Positions 7,653 to 18,100 are shown, counted from the stretch's first letter. The stretch: DNA of 64,000 bases from Frankia umida (GCF_023242945.1 NZ_JALKFT010000001.1:62001-126000); one strand, 5' to 3'. The notes: generated from the sequence alone by a model not told the origin. Translations and numbers: made by a program.

Positions 7653-10058
7653 GTGACGGATCTGGATGCGTACGGCAGCGATTCCGTCCTGGATTCCGCC
7701 GACCTCGACCGGCTGGTCGACTACTGGAACGCGGCGAACTATCTGACGGTCGCGCAGATCTACCTGCTGGACAATCCGCTGCTGCGCCGGCCGTTGTCCC
7801 GTGAGGACGTCAAACCCCGGCTGCTCGGCCACTGGGGCACGTCCCCGGCGCTGAACCTGATCTACGCGCACCTGAACCGGCTGGTCCGGCACAGCGGTCA
7901 GGACGTTCTCTACGTCGCGGGTCCGGGTCACGGCGGGCCGGCGCTGGTCGCGAACACGTATCTGGAAGGCACCTATTCGGAGATCTATCCGGGTGTGTCG
8001 AAGGACGAGGCGGGGCTGCGGCAGCTGGTGCGGCGTTTCTCCACGCCCGGTGGGATTCCCAGCCACGTCAGCGTTCCGACGCCCGGGTCGATCCACGAGG
8101 GTGGCGAGCTTGGTTATGCCCTCATCCACGCCTTCGGCGCGGCCTTCGACCATCCGGACCTGCTGGTCGCGGCGGTGGTCGGGGACGGCGAGGCCGAGAC
8201 CGGCCCGTTGGAGGGCAGCTGGAAGGGCGTCGACTTCCTCAACCCGGCCCATGATGGGGCCGTCCTGCCGATCCTCAACCTGAACCAGTACAAGATCGCC
8301 AATCCGACGGTGCTGGGCCGGCTGCCCCGGCAGCAGGTGACGGCCCTGTTCACCGGCCACGGCTACGACGTGCTGTGGGTGGAGGGCGACGACGTCCCGG
8401 CGGTGCACCGGGCGTTCGACGCGGCCCTGCGCACCGCGTACACCCGCATCCGGGAGATCCAGCGGGCGGCCCGGGCGCCGGGGGCGGTCATCACCGAGGC
8501 GCCGATCTGGCCGATGATCGTGCTACGGACCCCCAAGGGCTGGACAGGGCCCCACGAGGTGGACGGAATCCTGGTCGAAGGGACGTTCCGGGCCCATCAG
8601 GTGCCGCTGGCGCACGTCCGTGACAATCCGGCCCATCTGGCCCAGCTCGAGGCGTGGCTGCGCTCCTACCAGCCGGAGCGGCTGTTCGACAAGGAGGGCG
8701 CGCTGATCGCCGAGCTGGCCGCGCTCGCCCCGTCCGGCTCGTCGCGGCTGGGTTCCTCCAGCTACGCCAACGGAGGACGACGCACCGAGGCACTGCGGCT
8801 GCGCGACTGGCGAACGTACGCGATCGACGTCGACCCCCAGGCCCGCGGCAGCCAGCTGCACGAACCGACCCGCCGACTCGGTCGGCTGCTGGCCGACGCC
8901 TACCGGGACAACCCGAGCACCTTCCGGGTGTTCAGCCCGGACGAGCTGGCCAGTAACCGACTTGACGCCGTGCTCGACGTCTCCGACCGCTGCCTGGTCG
9001 CGGCGATCGACCCGCGCGATGACCGGGTCTCACCGAACGGCCGGGTGATGGAGGTCCTGTCCGAGCATCTGTGCCAGGGCTGGCTCGAGGCCTACACGCT
9101 CACCGGCCGGCACGGACTGTTCGCCACCTACGAGGCGTTCGCGATGGTGTCGGCGTCCATGCTGATCCAGCACACCAAATGGTTGCAGGAGGCCAGCCGG
9201 CTGGCCTGGCGGGCGCCGGTGCCCAGCCTCAACGTCCTGCTGACCAGCACCTGCTGGCGTAACGACCACAACGGTTTCTCCCACCAGGGGCCGGGGCTGC
9301 TCGACACCGTCGTCCCGCTCTCCCCCGGGGTGGTGCGCGTCTGGCTGCCACCGGACGCGAACACCCTGCTCTCGGTCGCCGACCACTGCCTGCGCAGCCA
9401 CGATCACGTCAACCTGATCGTCGCCGACAAGCAGCCGCACCACCAGTACCTCACCGCGGGCGAAGCCGCCGAGCACGCCGCCCGCGGCGGTTCCGTCTGG
9501 GACTGGGCCGGCACCGAGAGAACCCTCCGCCGCGACGCCGACATCGTCCTGGCCGGTATCGGTGACGTCCCGACCATGGAGATCCTCGCCGCCGCCGAAC
9601 TGCTCCACACGTTCGTCCCGGATCTGGCCGTCCGGGTCGTCAACGTCATCGACCTGATGGCGCTGCTGCGCTCCGACCTGCATCCGCACGGTTTCTCCTC
9701 GGCGATGTTCCGTGCGCTGTTCACCGATTCGACCGACGTCATCGTCGGTTTCCACGGCTACAGCCGGGGCATCCACCAGCTTCTGCACGGACGGCCGAAC
9801 GCCGACCGTTTCCACGTCCGGGGTTTCATGGAGCAGGGCACCACGACAACACCGTTCGACATGGTCGTGCGCAACCAGGTCAGCCGCTACCATCTCGCCC
9901 AGCTCGCCCTCGAGTTCGCCCGGGTGACCCCGGCCGGCTCCGACCGCCTGGTCAGCTACTGCCAGGACCAGCTCGCCCGCCACCACGCCCACATCATCGA
10001 ACACTTCGAGGACCTGCCCGAGATCCGCGACTGGACCTGGGCCAACCAGCCGAGCTGA
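7653..10058 (+). CDS. xfp: Xylulose-5-phosphate/fructose-6-phosphate phosphoketolase
   Basis: An 801-residue protein of full family length. It is a thiamine-diphosphate enzyme cleaving xylulose 5-phosphate (and often fructose 6-phosphate) with phosphate to acetyl phosphate plus an aldose phosphate. Visible signatures include GPGHGGPALVANTYLEGTY near residue 90, the TPP-binding GDGEAETGPLEGSWKG near residue 180, LNQYKIANPT, and the C-terminal YSRGIHQLLHGR and FMEQGTTTTPFDM. The start is GTG at 7653. The acetate kinase gene lies tail to tail 1 nt away, completing a route from sugar phosphate to acetate plus ATP. Both are cytoplasmic. Confidence 0.97.
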   Translation: MTDLDAYGSDSVLDSADLDRLVDYWNAANYLTVAQIYLLDNPLLRRPLSREDVKPRLLGHWGTSPALNLIYAHLNRLVRHSGQDVLYVAGPGHGGPALVANTYLEGTYSEIYPGVSKDEAGLRQLVRRFSTPGGIPSHVSVPTPGSIHEGGELGYALIHAFGAAFDHPDLLVAAVVGDGEAETGPLEGSWKGVDFLNPAHDGAVLPILNLNQYKIANPTVLGRLPRQQVTALFTGHGYDVLWVEGDDVPAVHRAFDAALRTAYTRIREIQRAARAPGAVITEAPIWPMIVLRTPKGWTGPHEVDGILVEGTFRAHQVPLAHVRDNPAHLAQLEAWLRSYQPERLFDKEGALIAELAALAPSGSSRLGSSSYANGGRRTEALRLRDWRTYAIDVDPQARGSQLHEPTRRLGRLLADAYRDNPSTFRVFSPDELASNRLDAVLDVSDRCLVAAIDPRDDRVSPNGRVMEVLSEHLCQGWLEAYTLTGRHGLFATYEAFAMVSASMLIQHTKWLQEASRLAWRAPVPSLNVLLTSTCWRNDHNGFSHQGPGLLDTVVPLSPGVVRVWLPPDANTLLSVADHCLRSHDHVNLIVADKQPHHQYLTAGEAAEHAARGGSVWDWAGTERTLRRDADIVLAGIGDVPTMEILAAAELLHTFVPDLAVRVVNVIDLMALLRSDLHPHGFSSAMFRALFTDSTDVIVGFHGYSRGIHQLLHGRPNADRFHVRGFMEQGTTTTPFDMVVRNQVSRYHLAQLALEFARVTPAGSDRLVSYCQDQLARHHAHIIEHFEDLPEIRDWTWANQPS

Positions 10059-10059
10059 C

Positions 10060-11322
10060 TCACCTGGCCAGCGCGACCCGGACCCCACGGGCTATCTCGA
10101 TGTCCTCCCGGGCCGCCACGACGAACACCCGGACCGGGGCGTCCGGCACGCCGATCTCGGCGTCACCGCCCCGGTGGCCGGTGTTCCTCGTGGCGTCCAC
10201 CCGCACCCCCAGGAAACCCAGCCCGGCGGCGGCCCCGGCACGGATCTCGGCCGAGGCCTCACCGATCCCACCGGTGAACACCAGCGCGTCCAGCCCACCC
10301 AGCGCGGCGACCATCGCGGCGACCAGCCCGCGCAGCCGATGCTGGTACACCTCCAACGCCAGCCGGGCCGACGGCGACCCCGCCCCGGCCATGGCCAGCA
10401 CCTGGCGCATATCAGCGCTGCCCGCCAGGCCCAGCAGACCGGACTCGTGCTCGAGCCCGTCACCCACCTCGTCCACGGAAAGCCCCGCCTGGCGCACCAG
10501 CCACAGCAACGCGCCGGGATCGACGCTGCCCGACCGGGTGCCCATGACCAGGCCCTCCAACGGCGTGAACCCCATCGTCGTGTCCCGACACACCCCCGCG
10601 GCCACCGCCGCCAGCGACCCACCCGACCCCAGATGACACGTCACCACCCAGGGCCGATCACTCCCACCCGACCCACCCGACCCGTCCGACCCGTCCGACC
10701 CGTCCAGCCCGTCCAGCCCGTCCAGCCCGTCCAGCCCGTCCAGCCCGTCCGACCCACCCGCGCCGGGTGGGCCGAGCAGCTCGGCCGCACGCCGCGACGC
10801 ATAGGCGTGCGACAGCCCGTGAAACCCGTACCGGCGGATGCCGTACCGCTCACGCCACCGCGCCGGGATCGCGTACGTCGACGCCGCCGCCGGCAACGAG
10901 GCATGAAAAGCGGTGTCGAAACAGGCCACCTGCGCCAACTCCGGCGCCGCCGCCCGCACCACCGCCACCCCCGCCAGCGCCGCCGGCATGTGCAGCGGCG
11001 CCAGACTGGTCCGCGCGCGCAGCTCCGCCTCGACACCCGCGTCGATCACTGTCGGACGCAGCAGCGTCGGCCCACCATGGACGAACCGGTGCCCCACCGC
11101 CCGCACCCCACCGAACTCCGCCACCTGCGCGAACACACCGTCGAGACGGTCGTCGGCAGCTCGGTCATCGGCCCACAGCAGCCCGCCGGACGGGTCCAGC
11201 AGCCGCAGCTTCAGGCTCGACGACCCGGCGTTGACCACCAGCACGTTGGCGATCTCGCCAGGTGGACGCACGCCGCCACCCGGCCGATCACTCGTTCGCC
11301 TCGAGGACCGCGAGTCCGACAT
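10060..11322 (-). CDS. ackA: Acetate kinase
   Basis: A 420-residue protein. Hallmarks: N-terminal VLVVNAGSSSLKLRLL, YGFHGLSHAYA, HLGSGGSLAAV, DTTMGFTPLEGLVMGTRSG and FTGGIGEASAEIR. It interconverts acetyl phosphate plus ADP and acetate plus ATP, and pairs with the convergent phosphoketolase. ATG at 11322 is chosen because an AGGGAGG ribosome site lies 5 nt upstream; an upstream in-frame start adds about 30 unlikely residues. Unusually, between YASRRAAELLGPP and DRPWVVTCHLG there is an inserted low-complexity segment of Asp-Gly-Leu then Gly-Ser-Asp repeats, encoded by a 9-bp minisatellite. All catalytic blocks remain intact. Confidence 0.95.
   Translation of the reverse strand: MSDSRSSRRTSDRPGGGVRPPGEIANVLVVNAGSSSLKLRLLDPSGGLLWADDRAADDRLDGVFAQVAEFGGVRAVGHRFVHGGPTLLRPTVIDAGVEAELRARTSLAPLHMPAALAGVAVVRAAAPELAQVACFDTAFHASLPAAASTYAIPARWRERYGIRRYGFHGLSHAYASRRAAELLGPPGAGGSDGLDGLDGLDGLDGLDGSDGSDGSGGSGGSDRPWVVTCHLGSGGSLAAVAAGVCRDTTMGFTPLEGLVMGTRSGSVDPGALLWLVRQAGLSVDEVGDGLEHESGLLGLAGSADMRQVLAMAGAGSPSARLALEVYQHRLRGLVAAMVAALGGLDALVFTGGIGEASAEIRAGAAAGLGFLGVRVDATRNTGHRGGDAEIGVPDAPVRVFVVAAREDIEIARGVRVALAR
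10662..10752. repeat. 9-bp minisatellite inside acetate kinase
   Basis: Repeats of cgtccagcc and cgtccgacc, in frame with ackA, encode a DGL/DGS/SGG tract of about 30 residues. The insertion falls in a loop-like position between conserved blocks, so copy-number change would lengthen the protein without frameshift. Confidence 0.85.
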
Positions 11323-11418
11323 CCTGCCTCCCTGGACGGACGCCAGCGTGAGCCGACGCGGACGCCGCCATCCCACTGTCACCGAGGCGGCCGGTCCCAC
11401 CACCGTAACCATGTCCGC

Positions 11419-12090
11419 TCAGCTGGCGCCGGGGCGAACAAGGCCGGCCTCGTAGGCGGCGATGACAGCCTGCGTTCGATCGCGGGCCCGGAGTTTGGTG
11501 AGGATGCTGCTGACGTGGGTCTTGACCGTCTCGTTGCTGATGAACAGCAGGGCGGCGATCTCGGCATTGGCGTGACCGACCGCGAGCAGGCGCAGGACAT
11601 CGAGCTCGCGCGCGGTGAGCTGGGCGAGCCGGTCGGGTCGCACGCGGGGCCGGACGCGGGCGAACTCGTCGATGAGACGGCGGGTGACCTCCGGTGTGAG
11701 CAGGGCGTCGCCGCGGGCGACGACGCGCACGGCGTCGAACAACGTCACCGCCGGGACGTCCTTGAGCAGAAAACCGCTCGCTCCCGCCGACAACGCGTCA
11801 TAGACGTACTCGTCGAGGTCGAAGGTCGTCAGAACAACCACGCGGGGCGCGGGCGTGAGCGTGGTGGTCAGGAGCCGGGTCGCGGCGATTCCGTCGAGGA
11901 CGGGCATCCGAACATCCATCAGGACGACGTCCGGCCGCTGTTCGCCGGCGGCGCGAACAGCGTCTCGCCCGTCGCGGGCGGTGCCGACGACCATGATGTC
12001 GTCGCGGGTGGCCAGCAGCGCGCGGAAGGCGACCCGGACGATCTCGTCGTCGTCGACGATCAGTACCCGGATCGGTGCCGGCGCGGTCAT
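11419..12090 (-). CDS. NarL/LuxR-family response regulator
   Basis: 223 residues. The receiver domain begins PIRVLIVDDDEIVRVAF, with phospho-acceptor Asp in DVVLMDVRMP, switch Thr in VVLTTFDLDEY and Lys in GFLLKDVP. A C-terminal LuxR helix-turn-helix follows (LTARELDVLRLLAVGHANAEIAALLFISNETVKTHV). ATG at 12090 overlaps the kinase stop as ATGA, showing translational coupling to the upstream histidine kinase. It likely controls the divergent ABC transporter genes at 13401-14968. Longer in-frame starts only add non-family sequence. Confidence 0.95.
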   Translation of the reverse strand: MTAPAPIRVLIVDDDEIVRVAFRALLATRDDIMVVGTARDGRDAVRAAGEQRPDVVLMDVRMPVLDGIAATRLLTTTLTPAPRVVVLTTFDLDEYVYDALSAGASGFLLKDVPAVTLFDAVRVVARGDALLTPEVTRRLIDEFARVRPRVRPDRLAQLTARELDVLRLLAVGHANAEIAALLFISNETVKTHVSSILTKLRARDRTQAVIAAYEAGLVRPGAS

Positions 12091-13286
12091 CGGTCCGGCC
12101 GCAGGGGAAGTCGCACGGCGACCGTGAACCCCCCGTCGGGGAGATACTCGTGGCGCAGGGTCCCGCCGACGGCGTCCACCCGTTCGCGCATGCCGAGCAG
12201 GCCGAGCCCGGTGCCGGTGGTGGGCCCGGTGCCGGTGGGGGGCCCGACCGAGCCCCGGCAGCCGTTGTGGATCGTCAGGCACAGCAGGTCCGGCGTGTGA
12301 TCGACCGTGATGTGCACCTCGGCGCCGGGAGCATGGCGGCGGGCGTTCGTGAGGGATTCCTGGATGACCCGGTAGGCGACGAGGTCGGTGTCGGCGGGTA
12401 TCGGGGTGGCAGCCGCGCTCACCGCGACGGTGACCTCGCCGCCGTGGCCGCGGGTGGCCGCGACGAGCGCGTCGAGGCGGTCGAGACCTGGGCGAGGCTC
12501 GAGCGCCGGTTCGGACCGGCCGGTGGCATGACCGTCAGGCGCCGGAACCGGGGAACGGATCACGGTGAGAATGCGTCGCATCTCGGCGAGCGCGGCGCGG
12601 GCGGAATCACCGATCTCCGCGAATCGGGTGCCGGCGAGTTCGGGCAGGTCGGGTGTCGTGTACCGGGCGGTCTCGGCCTGGATGGCGATATGCGAGATGT
12701 GGTGGGCGACGACATCGTGGAGCTCACGCGCGATGGCGGTGCGGTCGGCCAGCAGCAGGTGCTCGTGCACCGTCGAAAGGTGCGCCGTGGCGAGCGCCTG
12801 GTGTTGCGCGATGATGGTGCTTCGGTCGCGCAGGAGCCGGCCGAAGCCGAGTGCGGCGACGACCACGGCGAACAGCAGATAGGTCGCGGCACCCGGTTCG
12901 TCATCGGTGAACGGCGTCACGGCGTTGACGAGAAACAAACCGCCGCACAGGCAGATCTCCGGCGCCGTCAGCCGGTAGGCGGCCACCCCGCACACGACCA
13001 GCAGACCGGTTCCGGCCGCGACCGGCATCGGCCCGGCCTGCGGAAAGAACCACCCCAGTGCCGCGAACACGACCAGCACCGCTGCCACGCGGGGCAGCTG
13101 GACGACGAACGCGACAGGCACGACGATCATGATCGACATCAGGAAACGGTCGTCGAATCCCGCCTGGGCCGCCGCCGCGATCAGCAGAACCCCCGCCGCG
13201 GCGACCCACACCCATGGCCTGGCCAGGACACGGATCAGCCAGCCCTCGAACCGGCCGACGCTGGCGGGCAGAACTCGTCCGTTCAT
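12087..13286 (-). CDS. NarL-type sensor histidine kinase
   Basis: 399 residues. Four to six hydrophobic segments fill residues 15-160. A HisKA_3 dimerisation helix with phospho-acceptor His is seen in AIARELHDVVAHHISHIAIQ. The catalytic domain shows YRVIQESLTNARRHA (N-box) and GTGLGLLGMRERVDAVGGTL (G-box). It autophosphorylates and passes phosphate to the coupled NarL regulator. ATG at 13286 starts just before MNGRVLPASVG; longer frames read into the divergent ABC gene. No large extracellular sensor domain is seen, as in many kinases that sense envelope stress or their own transporter's substrate. Confidence 0.93.
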   Translation of the reverse strand: MNGRVLPASVGRFEGWLIRVLARPWVWVAAAGVLLIAAAAQAGFDDRFLMSIMIVVPVAFVVQLPRVAAVLVVFAALGWFFPQAGPMPVAAGTGLLVVCGVAAYRLTAPEICLCGGLFLVNAVTPFTDDEPGAATYLLFAVVVAALGFGRLLRDRSTIIAQHQALATAHLSTVHEHLLLADRTAIARELHDVVAHHISHIAIQAETARYTTPDLPELAGTRFAEIGDSARAALAEMRRILTVIRSPVPAPDGHATGRSEPALEPRPGLDRLDALVAATRGHGGEVTVAVSAAATPIPADTDLVAYRVIQESLTNARRHAPGAEVHITVDHTPDLLCLTIHNGCRGSVGPPTGTGPTTGTGLGLLGMRERVDAVGGTLRHEYLPDGGFTVAVRLPLRPDR

Positions 13287-13325
13287 CGCCGACCAGTCTG
13301 CCCGCTCGGCCGGCGGCGTCGCATC

Positions 13326-13364
13326 CCTCCCGCGAGGGAGGTCGACAATCGCTCCCGCGCGGGA
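13326..13364. promoter_or_regulatory. Duplicated 13-bp palindromic operator
   Basis: Two copies of CTCCCGCGNGGGA (13327-13339 and 13352-13364) lie 25 bp apart, start to start, in the 114-bp gap between the kinase and ABC ATPase genes. Each is itself an inverted repeat (TCCC/GGGA). They are the natural candidate for binding by the adjacent NarL regulator; this is inference. Confidence 0.5.
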
Positions 13365-13400
13365 TTCACCGTCGGCGTGGCCGTCCCTAGCGTCCGACCC

Positions 13401-14156
13401 ATGCGATCCGATCCCACCGCACCCGATCTGGCGTTCACGTCGTTGACCAAACGGTTCGGCGCCGTTGTCGCCCTTGACGATGTCACGTTCACGGCGCCAC
13501 CCGGCACTGTCACCGCGCTCGTCGGCCCGAACGGCTCCGGCAAGACGACCCTGATGCGGGTCGCGCTCGGACTCGCCACCCCCACCTCGGGCCAGGCGCT
13601 GGTCGCCGGCCGACGCTACCGGCATCTTGACGAGCCGCTCACCCGAATCGGTGCGCTGCTCGACGCCTGCGCCCTGAACCCCGGGCTGACCGGCCGCACT
13701 CACCTGCGCTGGCTGGCCGCTGCGGGCGGCGTTCCCGCGGCCCGCGCCGATGCGCTGCTCGAGCAGGTCGGGCTGGGCGCGGCCGCCCGGCGTCGGGTCG
13801 GCGGCTGGTCGCTCGGGATGAAGCAGCGGCTCGGTCTTGCGGTAGCCCTGCTCGGTGACCCTCCGGTCCTGATGCTCGACGAACCGATGAACGGACTCGA
13901 CCCCGAGGGCATGGCCTGGTTCCGTGGCCTGGTGCGCGGCCTTCGCGCCGAAGGTCGCAGCATCCTGCTGTCCTCGCACCTGATGCGAGAGCTGGAGGGC
14001 ATCGCCGACCGGGTCGTGGTCCTCAACCGCGGCCGGATCGTCGCCGACACCAGCATGGCCTCACTGCTGGCGGACGGCCCCGACACCGGCGACCGTCCCG
14101 GCCTCGAGAACGCCTACCTCCGTCTGCTCACCGCACCCGCGCAGGTCAGGTCATGA
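13401..14156 (+). CDS. ABC transporter ATP-binding protein (DrrA-like)
   Basis: 251 residues. Walker A GPNGSGKTT, signature-region SLGMKQRLGLAVALL, Walker B PVLMLDEPMNGLDPEG and H-loop LLSSHLMREL are all present. The atypical signature (WSLGMKQR rather than LSGGQ) and the short length place it with DrrA/CcmA-like export ATPases acting on antibiotics, peptides or lipids. ATG at 13401 is chosen over a much longer open frame. The next gene starts at an ATGA overlap and encodes the membrane partner. Divergent from its presumed two-component controller. Confidence 0.93.
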   Translation: MRSDPTAPDLAFTSLTKRFGAVVALDDVTFTAPPGTVTALVGPNGSGKTTLMRVALGLATPTSGQALVAGRRYRHLDEPLTRIGALLDACALNPGLTGRTHLRWLAAAGGVPAARADALLEQVGLGAAARRRVGGWSLGMKQRLGLAVALLGDPPVLMLDEPMNGLDPEGMAWFRGLVRGLRAEGRSILLSSHLMRELEGIADRVVVLNRGRIVADTSMASLLADGPDTGDRPGLENAYLRLLTAPAQVRS

Positions 14157-14968
14157 CCGCGACCACGGCTTCGGCCACGGCTTCGGCGCGGCTTCCTCGT
14201 CCCAGCGTTGCCCGGGCGGAATGGATCAAGCTCGTCGGCAGTCGCGGGACCCTCACCGCCCTCGCCCTGCTCGCCGTCCTTCCCGTCGCCTTCGCCGCGC
14301 TCGTCGTCGCCAACACCCCCTCGACCGACCCACCGGGCGTGCCCGGCGACGACGACATCGTCGCCAACACCCTCGTCGGGGTGCTCGTCGCCGTGATCAT
14401 CGCCGCCGTCGTGGGGGCGAACGCGATCGGCAACGAACAACGATCGGGCATGATCTGCACCAGCTACACCGCGACCCCGCGTCGCCACCGCGTGATCCTC
14501 ACCAAGGCGTCCATCGCCGCGCTGACCACGCTCGCCGTCGGTGTCGCCTCGTCCTGGGCGTCCTACCTCGTGGCCCGCCCGCTGCAACGGCGCCAGGGCT
14601 ACGTCGCCCCCAGCTACCCCGAACCCGACCTGCTCAGCGGCCCACCGCTACGCGCGGTCCTCGGCACCGGTCTGCTCATCACGACGGTCGCCCTGTTCGC
14701 CGTCGGTGTCGCCACAATCGTGCGGCGAGCCTCGATCGCGATCCCACTGGTGGTCGCCGCGGTCATCCTGCCCGGCCTGCTCTCCTCCAGCGACAGCGTC
14801 CAACGGTTCGCCCAACGGTGGACGCCCTTCGCCGGCTTCGCCATCCAGCACACCGTCCAGCGTCCCGACTACTACGCCGGCCCCTGGCAGGGCCTTGGCA
14901 TCACCGCTGCCTACGCCGCACTCGCACTCGCGGGCGGCCTCGTGGTCGCCAACCGACGCGATGCCTGA
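14153..14968 (+). CDS. ABC-2 type transporter permease
   Basis: 271 residues starting at the ATGA overlap with the ATPase stop. An Ala/Thr-rich N-terminus and the ABC-2-like RAEWIKLVGSRGTLTALAL lead into about six hydrophobic helices. The motif NEQRSGMICTSYTATPRRHRVILTKA resembles the cytoplasmic loop common to actinobacterial ABC-2 permeases. It forms the membrane channel of the exporter with the preceding ATPase. Substrate unknown. Confidence 0.88.
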   Translation: MTATTASATASARLPRPSVARAEWIKLVGSRGTLTALALLAVLPVAFAALVVANTPSTDPPGVPGDDDIVANTLVGVLVAVIIAAVVGANAIGNEQRSGMICTSYTATPRRHRVILTKASIAALTTLAVGVASSWASYLVARPLQRRQGYVAPSYPEPDLLSGPPLRAVLGTGLLITTVALFAVGVATIVRRASIAIPLVVAAVILPGLLSSSDSVQRFAQRWTPFAGFAIQHTVQRPDYYAGPWQGLGITAAYAALALAGGLVVANRRDA

Positions 14969-15036
14969 CGCCGCGAGCCCGTGAAAGCCATCCCGGACCT
15001 CGCGACGAGGCGCCGACCGTCCTCGCTGCGGGTGTC

Positions 15037-15076
15037 GCGCTCGGCCGGTGACCTGGGTCAGTCACCGGCCGAGCGC
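15037..15076. terminator. Bidirectional terminator hairpin
   Basis: Perfect 16-bp arms (15037-15052 and 15061-15076) with an 8-nt loop sit between the convergent permease (ends 14968) and secreted-protein gene (ends 15121). No T-run follows, as is usual in high-GC actinomycetes. Confidence 0.75.
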
Positions 15077-15120
15077 GGGGCCCTGCCCTGCTTGTGGTGC
15101 GTTACTTCGGAGGATCCGCC

Positions 15121-18100
15121 CTACGTCTGGTCAGGCTTCGTGGCCAGCGCGGGCGTGGGAGCCGGAGCCGGAGCCGGGGCTGGGGCTGGGGCCGGGGCTG
15201 GCGCTGGGGCCGGGGTCCCGGAGGTGGTCCAGGTGATCGTGACCTCTCCGTTGCCGCCGTTGACCGTGCCGGAGTTGACCCCGGTCGTCAGCACCGGGTT
15301 CACGATGCTCGACGCGGCGAACGAGCTGCCACCCGCGCCACCACCACCGGCGCCACCGCCACCACCGAAGGTGCCGCCACCACCGGAGCCGCCGCCGCCA
15401 CCGAAGTAGCCGCCACCCGCGCCACCACCCGCGCCACCACCCGAGGTGGTGGCGTTCGGGTCCGCACAGGCCGGGGTGTACACCCCGTTACAGGGCCGGT
15501 TCCCGGCCCCGCCGGTCCCACCGGCCCCGGAAGCGCCGTCAGTACCGTCGCCACCGCAGCGCGGATCGATCAACGGGTCACCCACCGGCGGGTTGCCCGT
15601 GCCATGACGGCATCCGTTCAGCCCGCCGCTGCCGCCGACGGTCCGCGTGCCGGCCTTGCCCGGGATGCCGGCGTTGCCACCGTCCACGAGCGCCCCGCCG
15701 TCGGCACCGGCGTCGCCACCGGCCCCGCCGAGCGCGTTGCCCTGACCGCCGACACCGCCGCCACCACCGCCACCACCGGCGACCAGCACCCGGGTGGACA
15801 GGTCACAGGCGAGCGTGGCGCATCCGGCCGTGGCCAGGCGGACGTCGGAGGAACCGCCGCCGCCGGAGCCGTTACCGCCGTTGAACGCGGTTCCGCCGTT
15901 GGCACCGGAACCGTCACCGGGCCCACCTGGCACACCGGCGTTGGCCCCGCCGAACCCACCGAGCGCGCCCGATCCGCCGGACGGACCGTTGCTCATTCCG
16001 CCCGAGCGGGACGCCGCGGTCGCGTCGGCGCCCTTACCGGCCACGTCCACCTGCAGCACCTGGCCGCTCGTCAGACCCGTCACTGTTCCGGATGCCTGGC
16101 CACCACTGCCACCGGGACGTCCGGTGATGTCCCCCGCCGGGGACGGATGCGCCTCGTCACCGGCGACGAAGTAGTGCCCACCCTGGGCGCCGGTCACGGT
16201 GATCTCGACCGAGTCCACACCCGCGGGCACCGTGAAGGTGTCCGAGCCGACCGTGTGATAGGTGCAGGTCGTACCGGACTGCGCGCCGGTGTTCCCGCAC
16301 ACCGGCCCGGCCGGTACGGTCCGCGCTGGGGCGATCGCGATTCCCACCGGTCGGTCACCGACCGAGATGGGGCTTGCGGGGTTGTTGGTGGCCACGTCGA
16401 TCGGCGTCACCGTGCTGCTGTCACGGTTGACGGCGTAGGCGGCCACGCCATCCGGTGTGATCGCGATGGCGAACGGCTCGACACCCCCCGTCGGAACAGT
16501 GGCACCAGGGGTGTTGGTGGCCACATCGATCGGCGTCACCACATTGTCACGCTCATTGGTGACGTAGAGGGTCTTTCCATCGGGTGTGATCGCGATGCCG
16601 ACCGGACGGTCGCTGACCGGAATGGCTTTCCCGGGCGCGTTGGTGGCCACGTCGATCGGCGTCACCGTGGCGCTGCCGGCGTTGGCGTTGTCGGTGACGT
16701 ACACGGTCTTTCCGTCCGGTGTGACCGTGACCCACTGCGGGTTGTTCCCGGCGGGAATCGGGGTGCCCGCGGTGTTGGTGGCCACGTCGATCGGCGTCAC
16801 CGTGTTGCTCGCGGCGTTGGCGACGTAGGCGGTCCGACCATTGGGCGTGATCACGATGCCGTGCGCGTCGTCACCCACCGGGATGCGGGCACCAGGCGTG
16901 CTGGTGGCCACGTCGATCGGCGTCACGTCACGGCTGAGGTTGTCCACGACGTAGACGGTCTTTCCGTTCGGAGTCACGGCGACCCCGAACGGCACCTGAC
17001 CGACCGGGATCGGGGTGCGGGTGGTGTTGGTGGCCACGTCGATCGGCGTCACCGTGTTGTCGGCCTGGTTCGTCACATAGACGGTCCTGCCGTCAGGTGT
17101 GACCGTGATCCCTCGGGGGTGCGCGCCGACCGGGATCGGAGTGCCCGCGGTGTTGGTGGTCACGTCGATCGGCGTCACCGTGTTACCGAAGTTGTTGATC
17201 ACGTACGCGGTGGCCGGGGCCGGCTTCGTGCCCGGACCCTGCGTCGGCCCCGACGTCGACGTCGGAGTCGGGGACGTCGGCGACGCGGAGGGACTCGTCG
17301 ACGGCGTGGGACTGGGAGACGCGGAGGTACCCCAGGAGATGATGACCTGGCCGTTTCCGGTGTTGACGGTCCCGGTGTTGACACCGCTGGTCAGCACGGC
17401 GGAGGTCACCGTCGCGGCGGAGAAGGAACTGCCGCCACCGCCACCGGCACCGGCACCGCCGCCACCGATGCTGGTGCCACCGCCGCCCGAACCGCCACCG
17501 CCACCGAAGTAGCCGCCACCGCCACCGCCACCGGCGCCACCGCCGGACTCCGTGTCATCGGGGTTGCGGCAGGGCGGGTTGTGCTCACCCAGACAGGCCT
17601 GGTTTCCCACACCGCCGACGCCGCCCCTGCCCGCGGCACCGTCAGCGCCGTCACCGCCGAAACGCGGATCGGTGGGATCGGGAGGCGGCGGCGTCGCGTG
17701 CCGTCCGGGATTGAGACCCGCGGCCCCACCCGCGGTCTGGCTGCCGCCACCCCCGGGAGCCCCCGGATGGCCGCCGTCGATGAGGGCACTACCAGCGGCA
17801 CCGCTGGCACCGCCACCAGCACCGCCCGCGCCGGGCAGCGCGTAGCCCTGGCCTCCGGTGCCGCCACCGCCGCCACCGCCCGCGCCGACCAGCACGCGAT
17901 CCGACAGACCGCATGTCAACGCCGCGCAGCCGGCGGTAGCGATCCGTACATCCGAGGAACCGCCGCCACCGGAGCCGTTGCCACCGTTGTTGCTCGCGGT
18001 CCCACCCTCGGATCCGCCGGCGTCGCCCTTACCGCCGGTCACGCCACCGTTGGAGCCGCCGAACCCGCCCACGGCACCCTGCCCACCGGACGGCCCGTTG

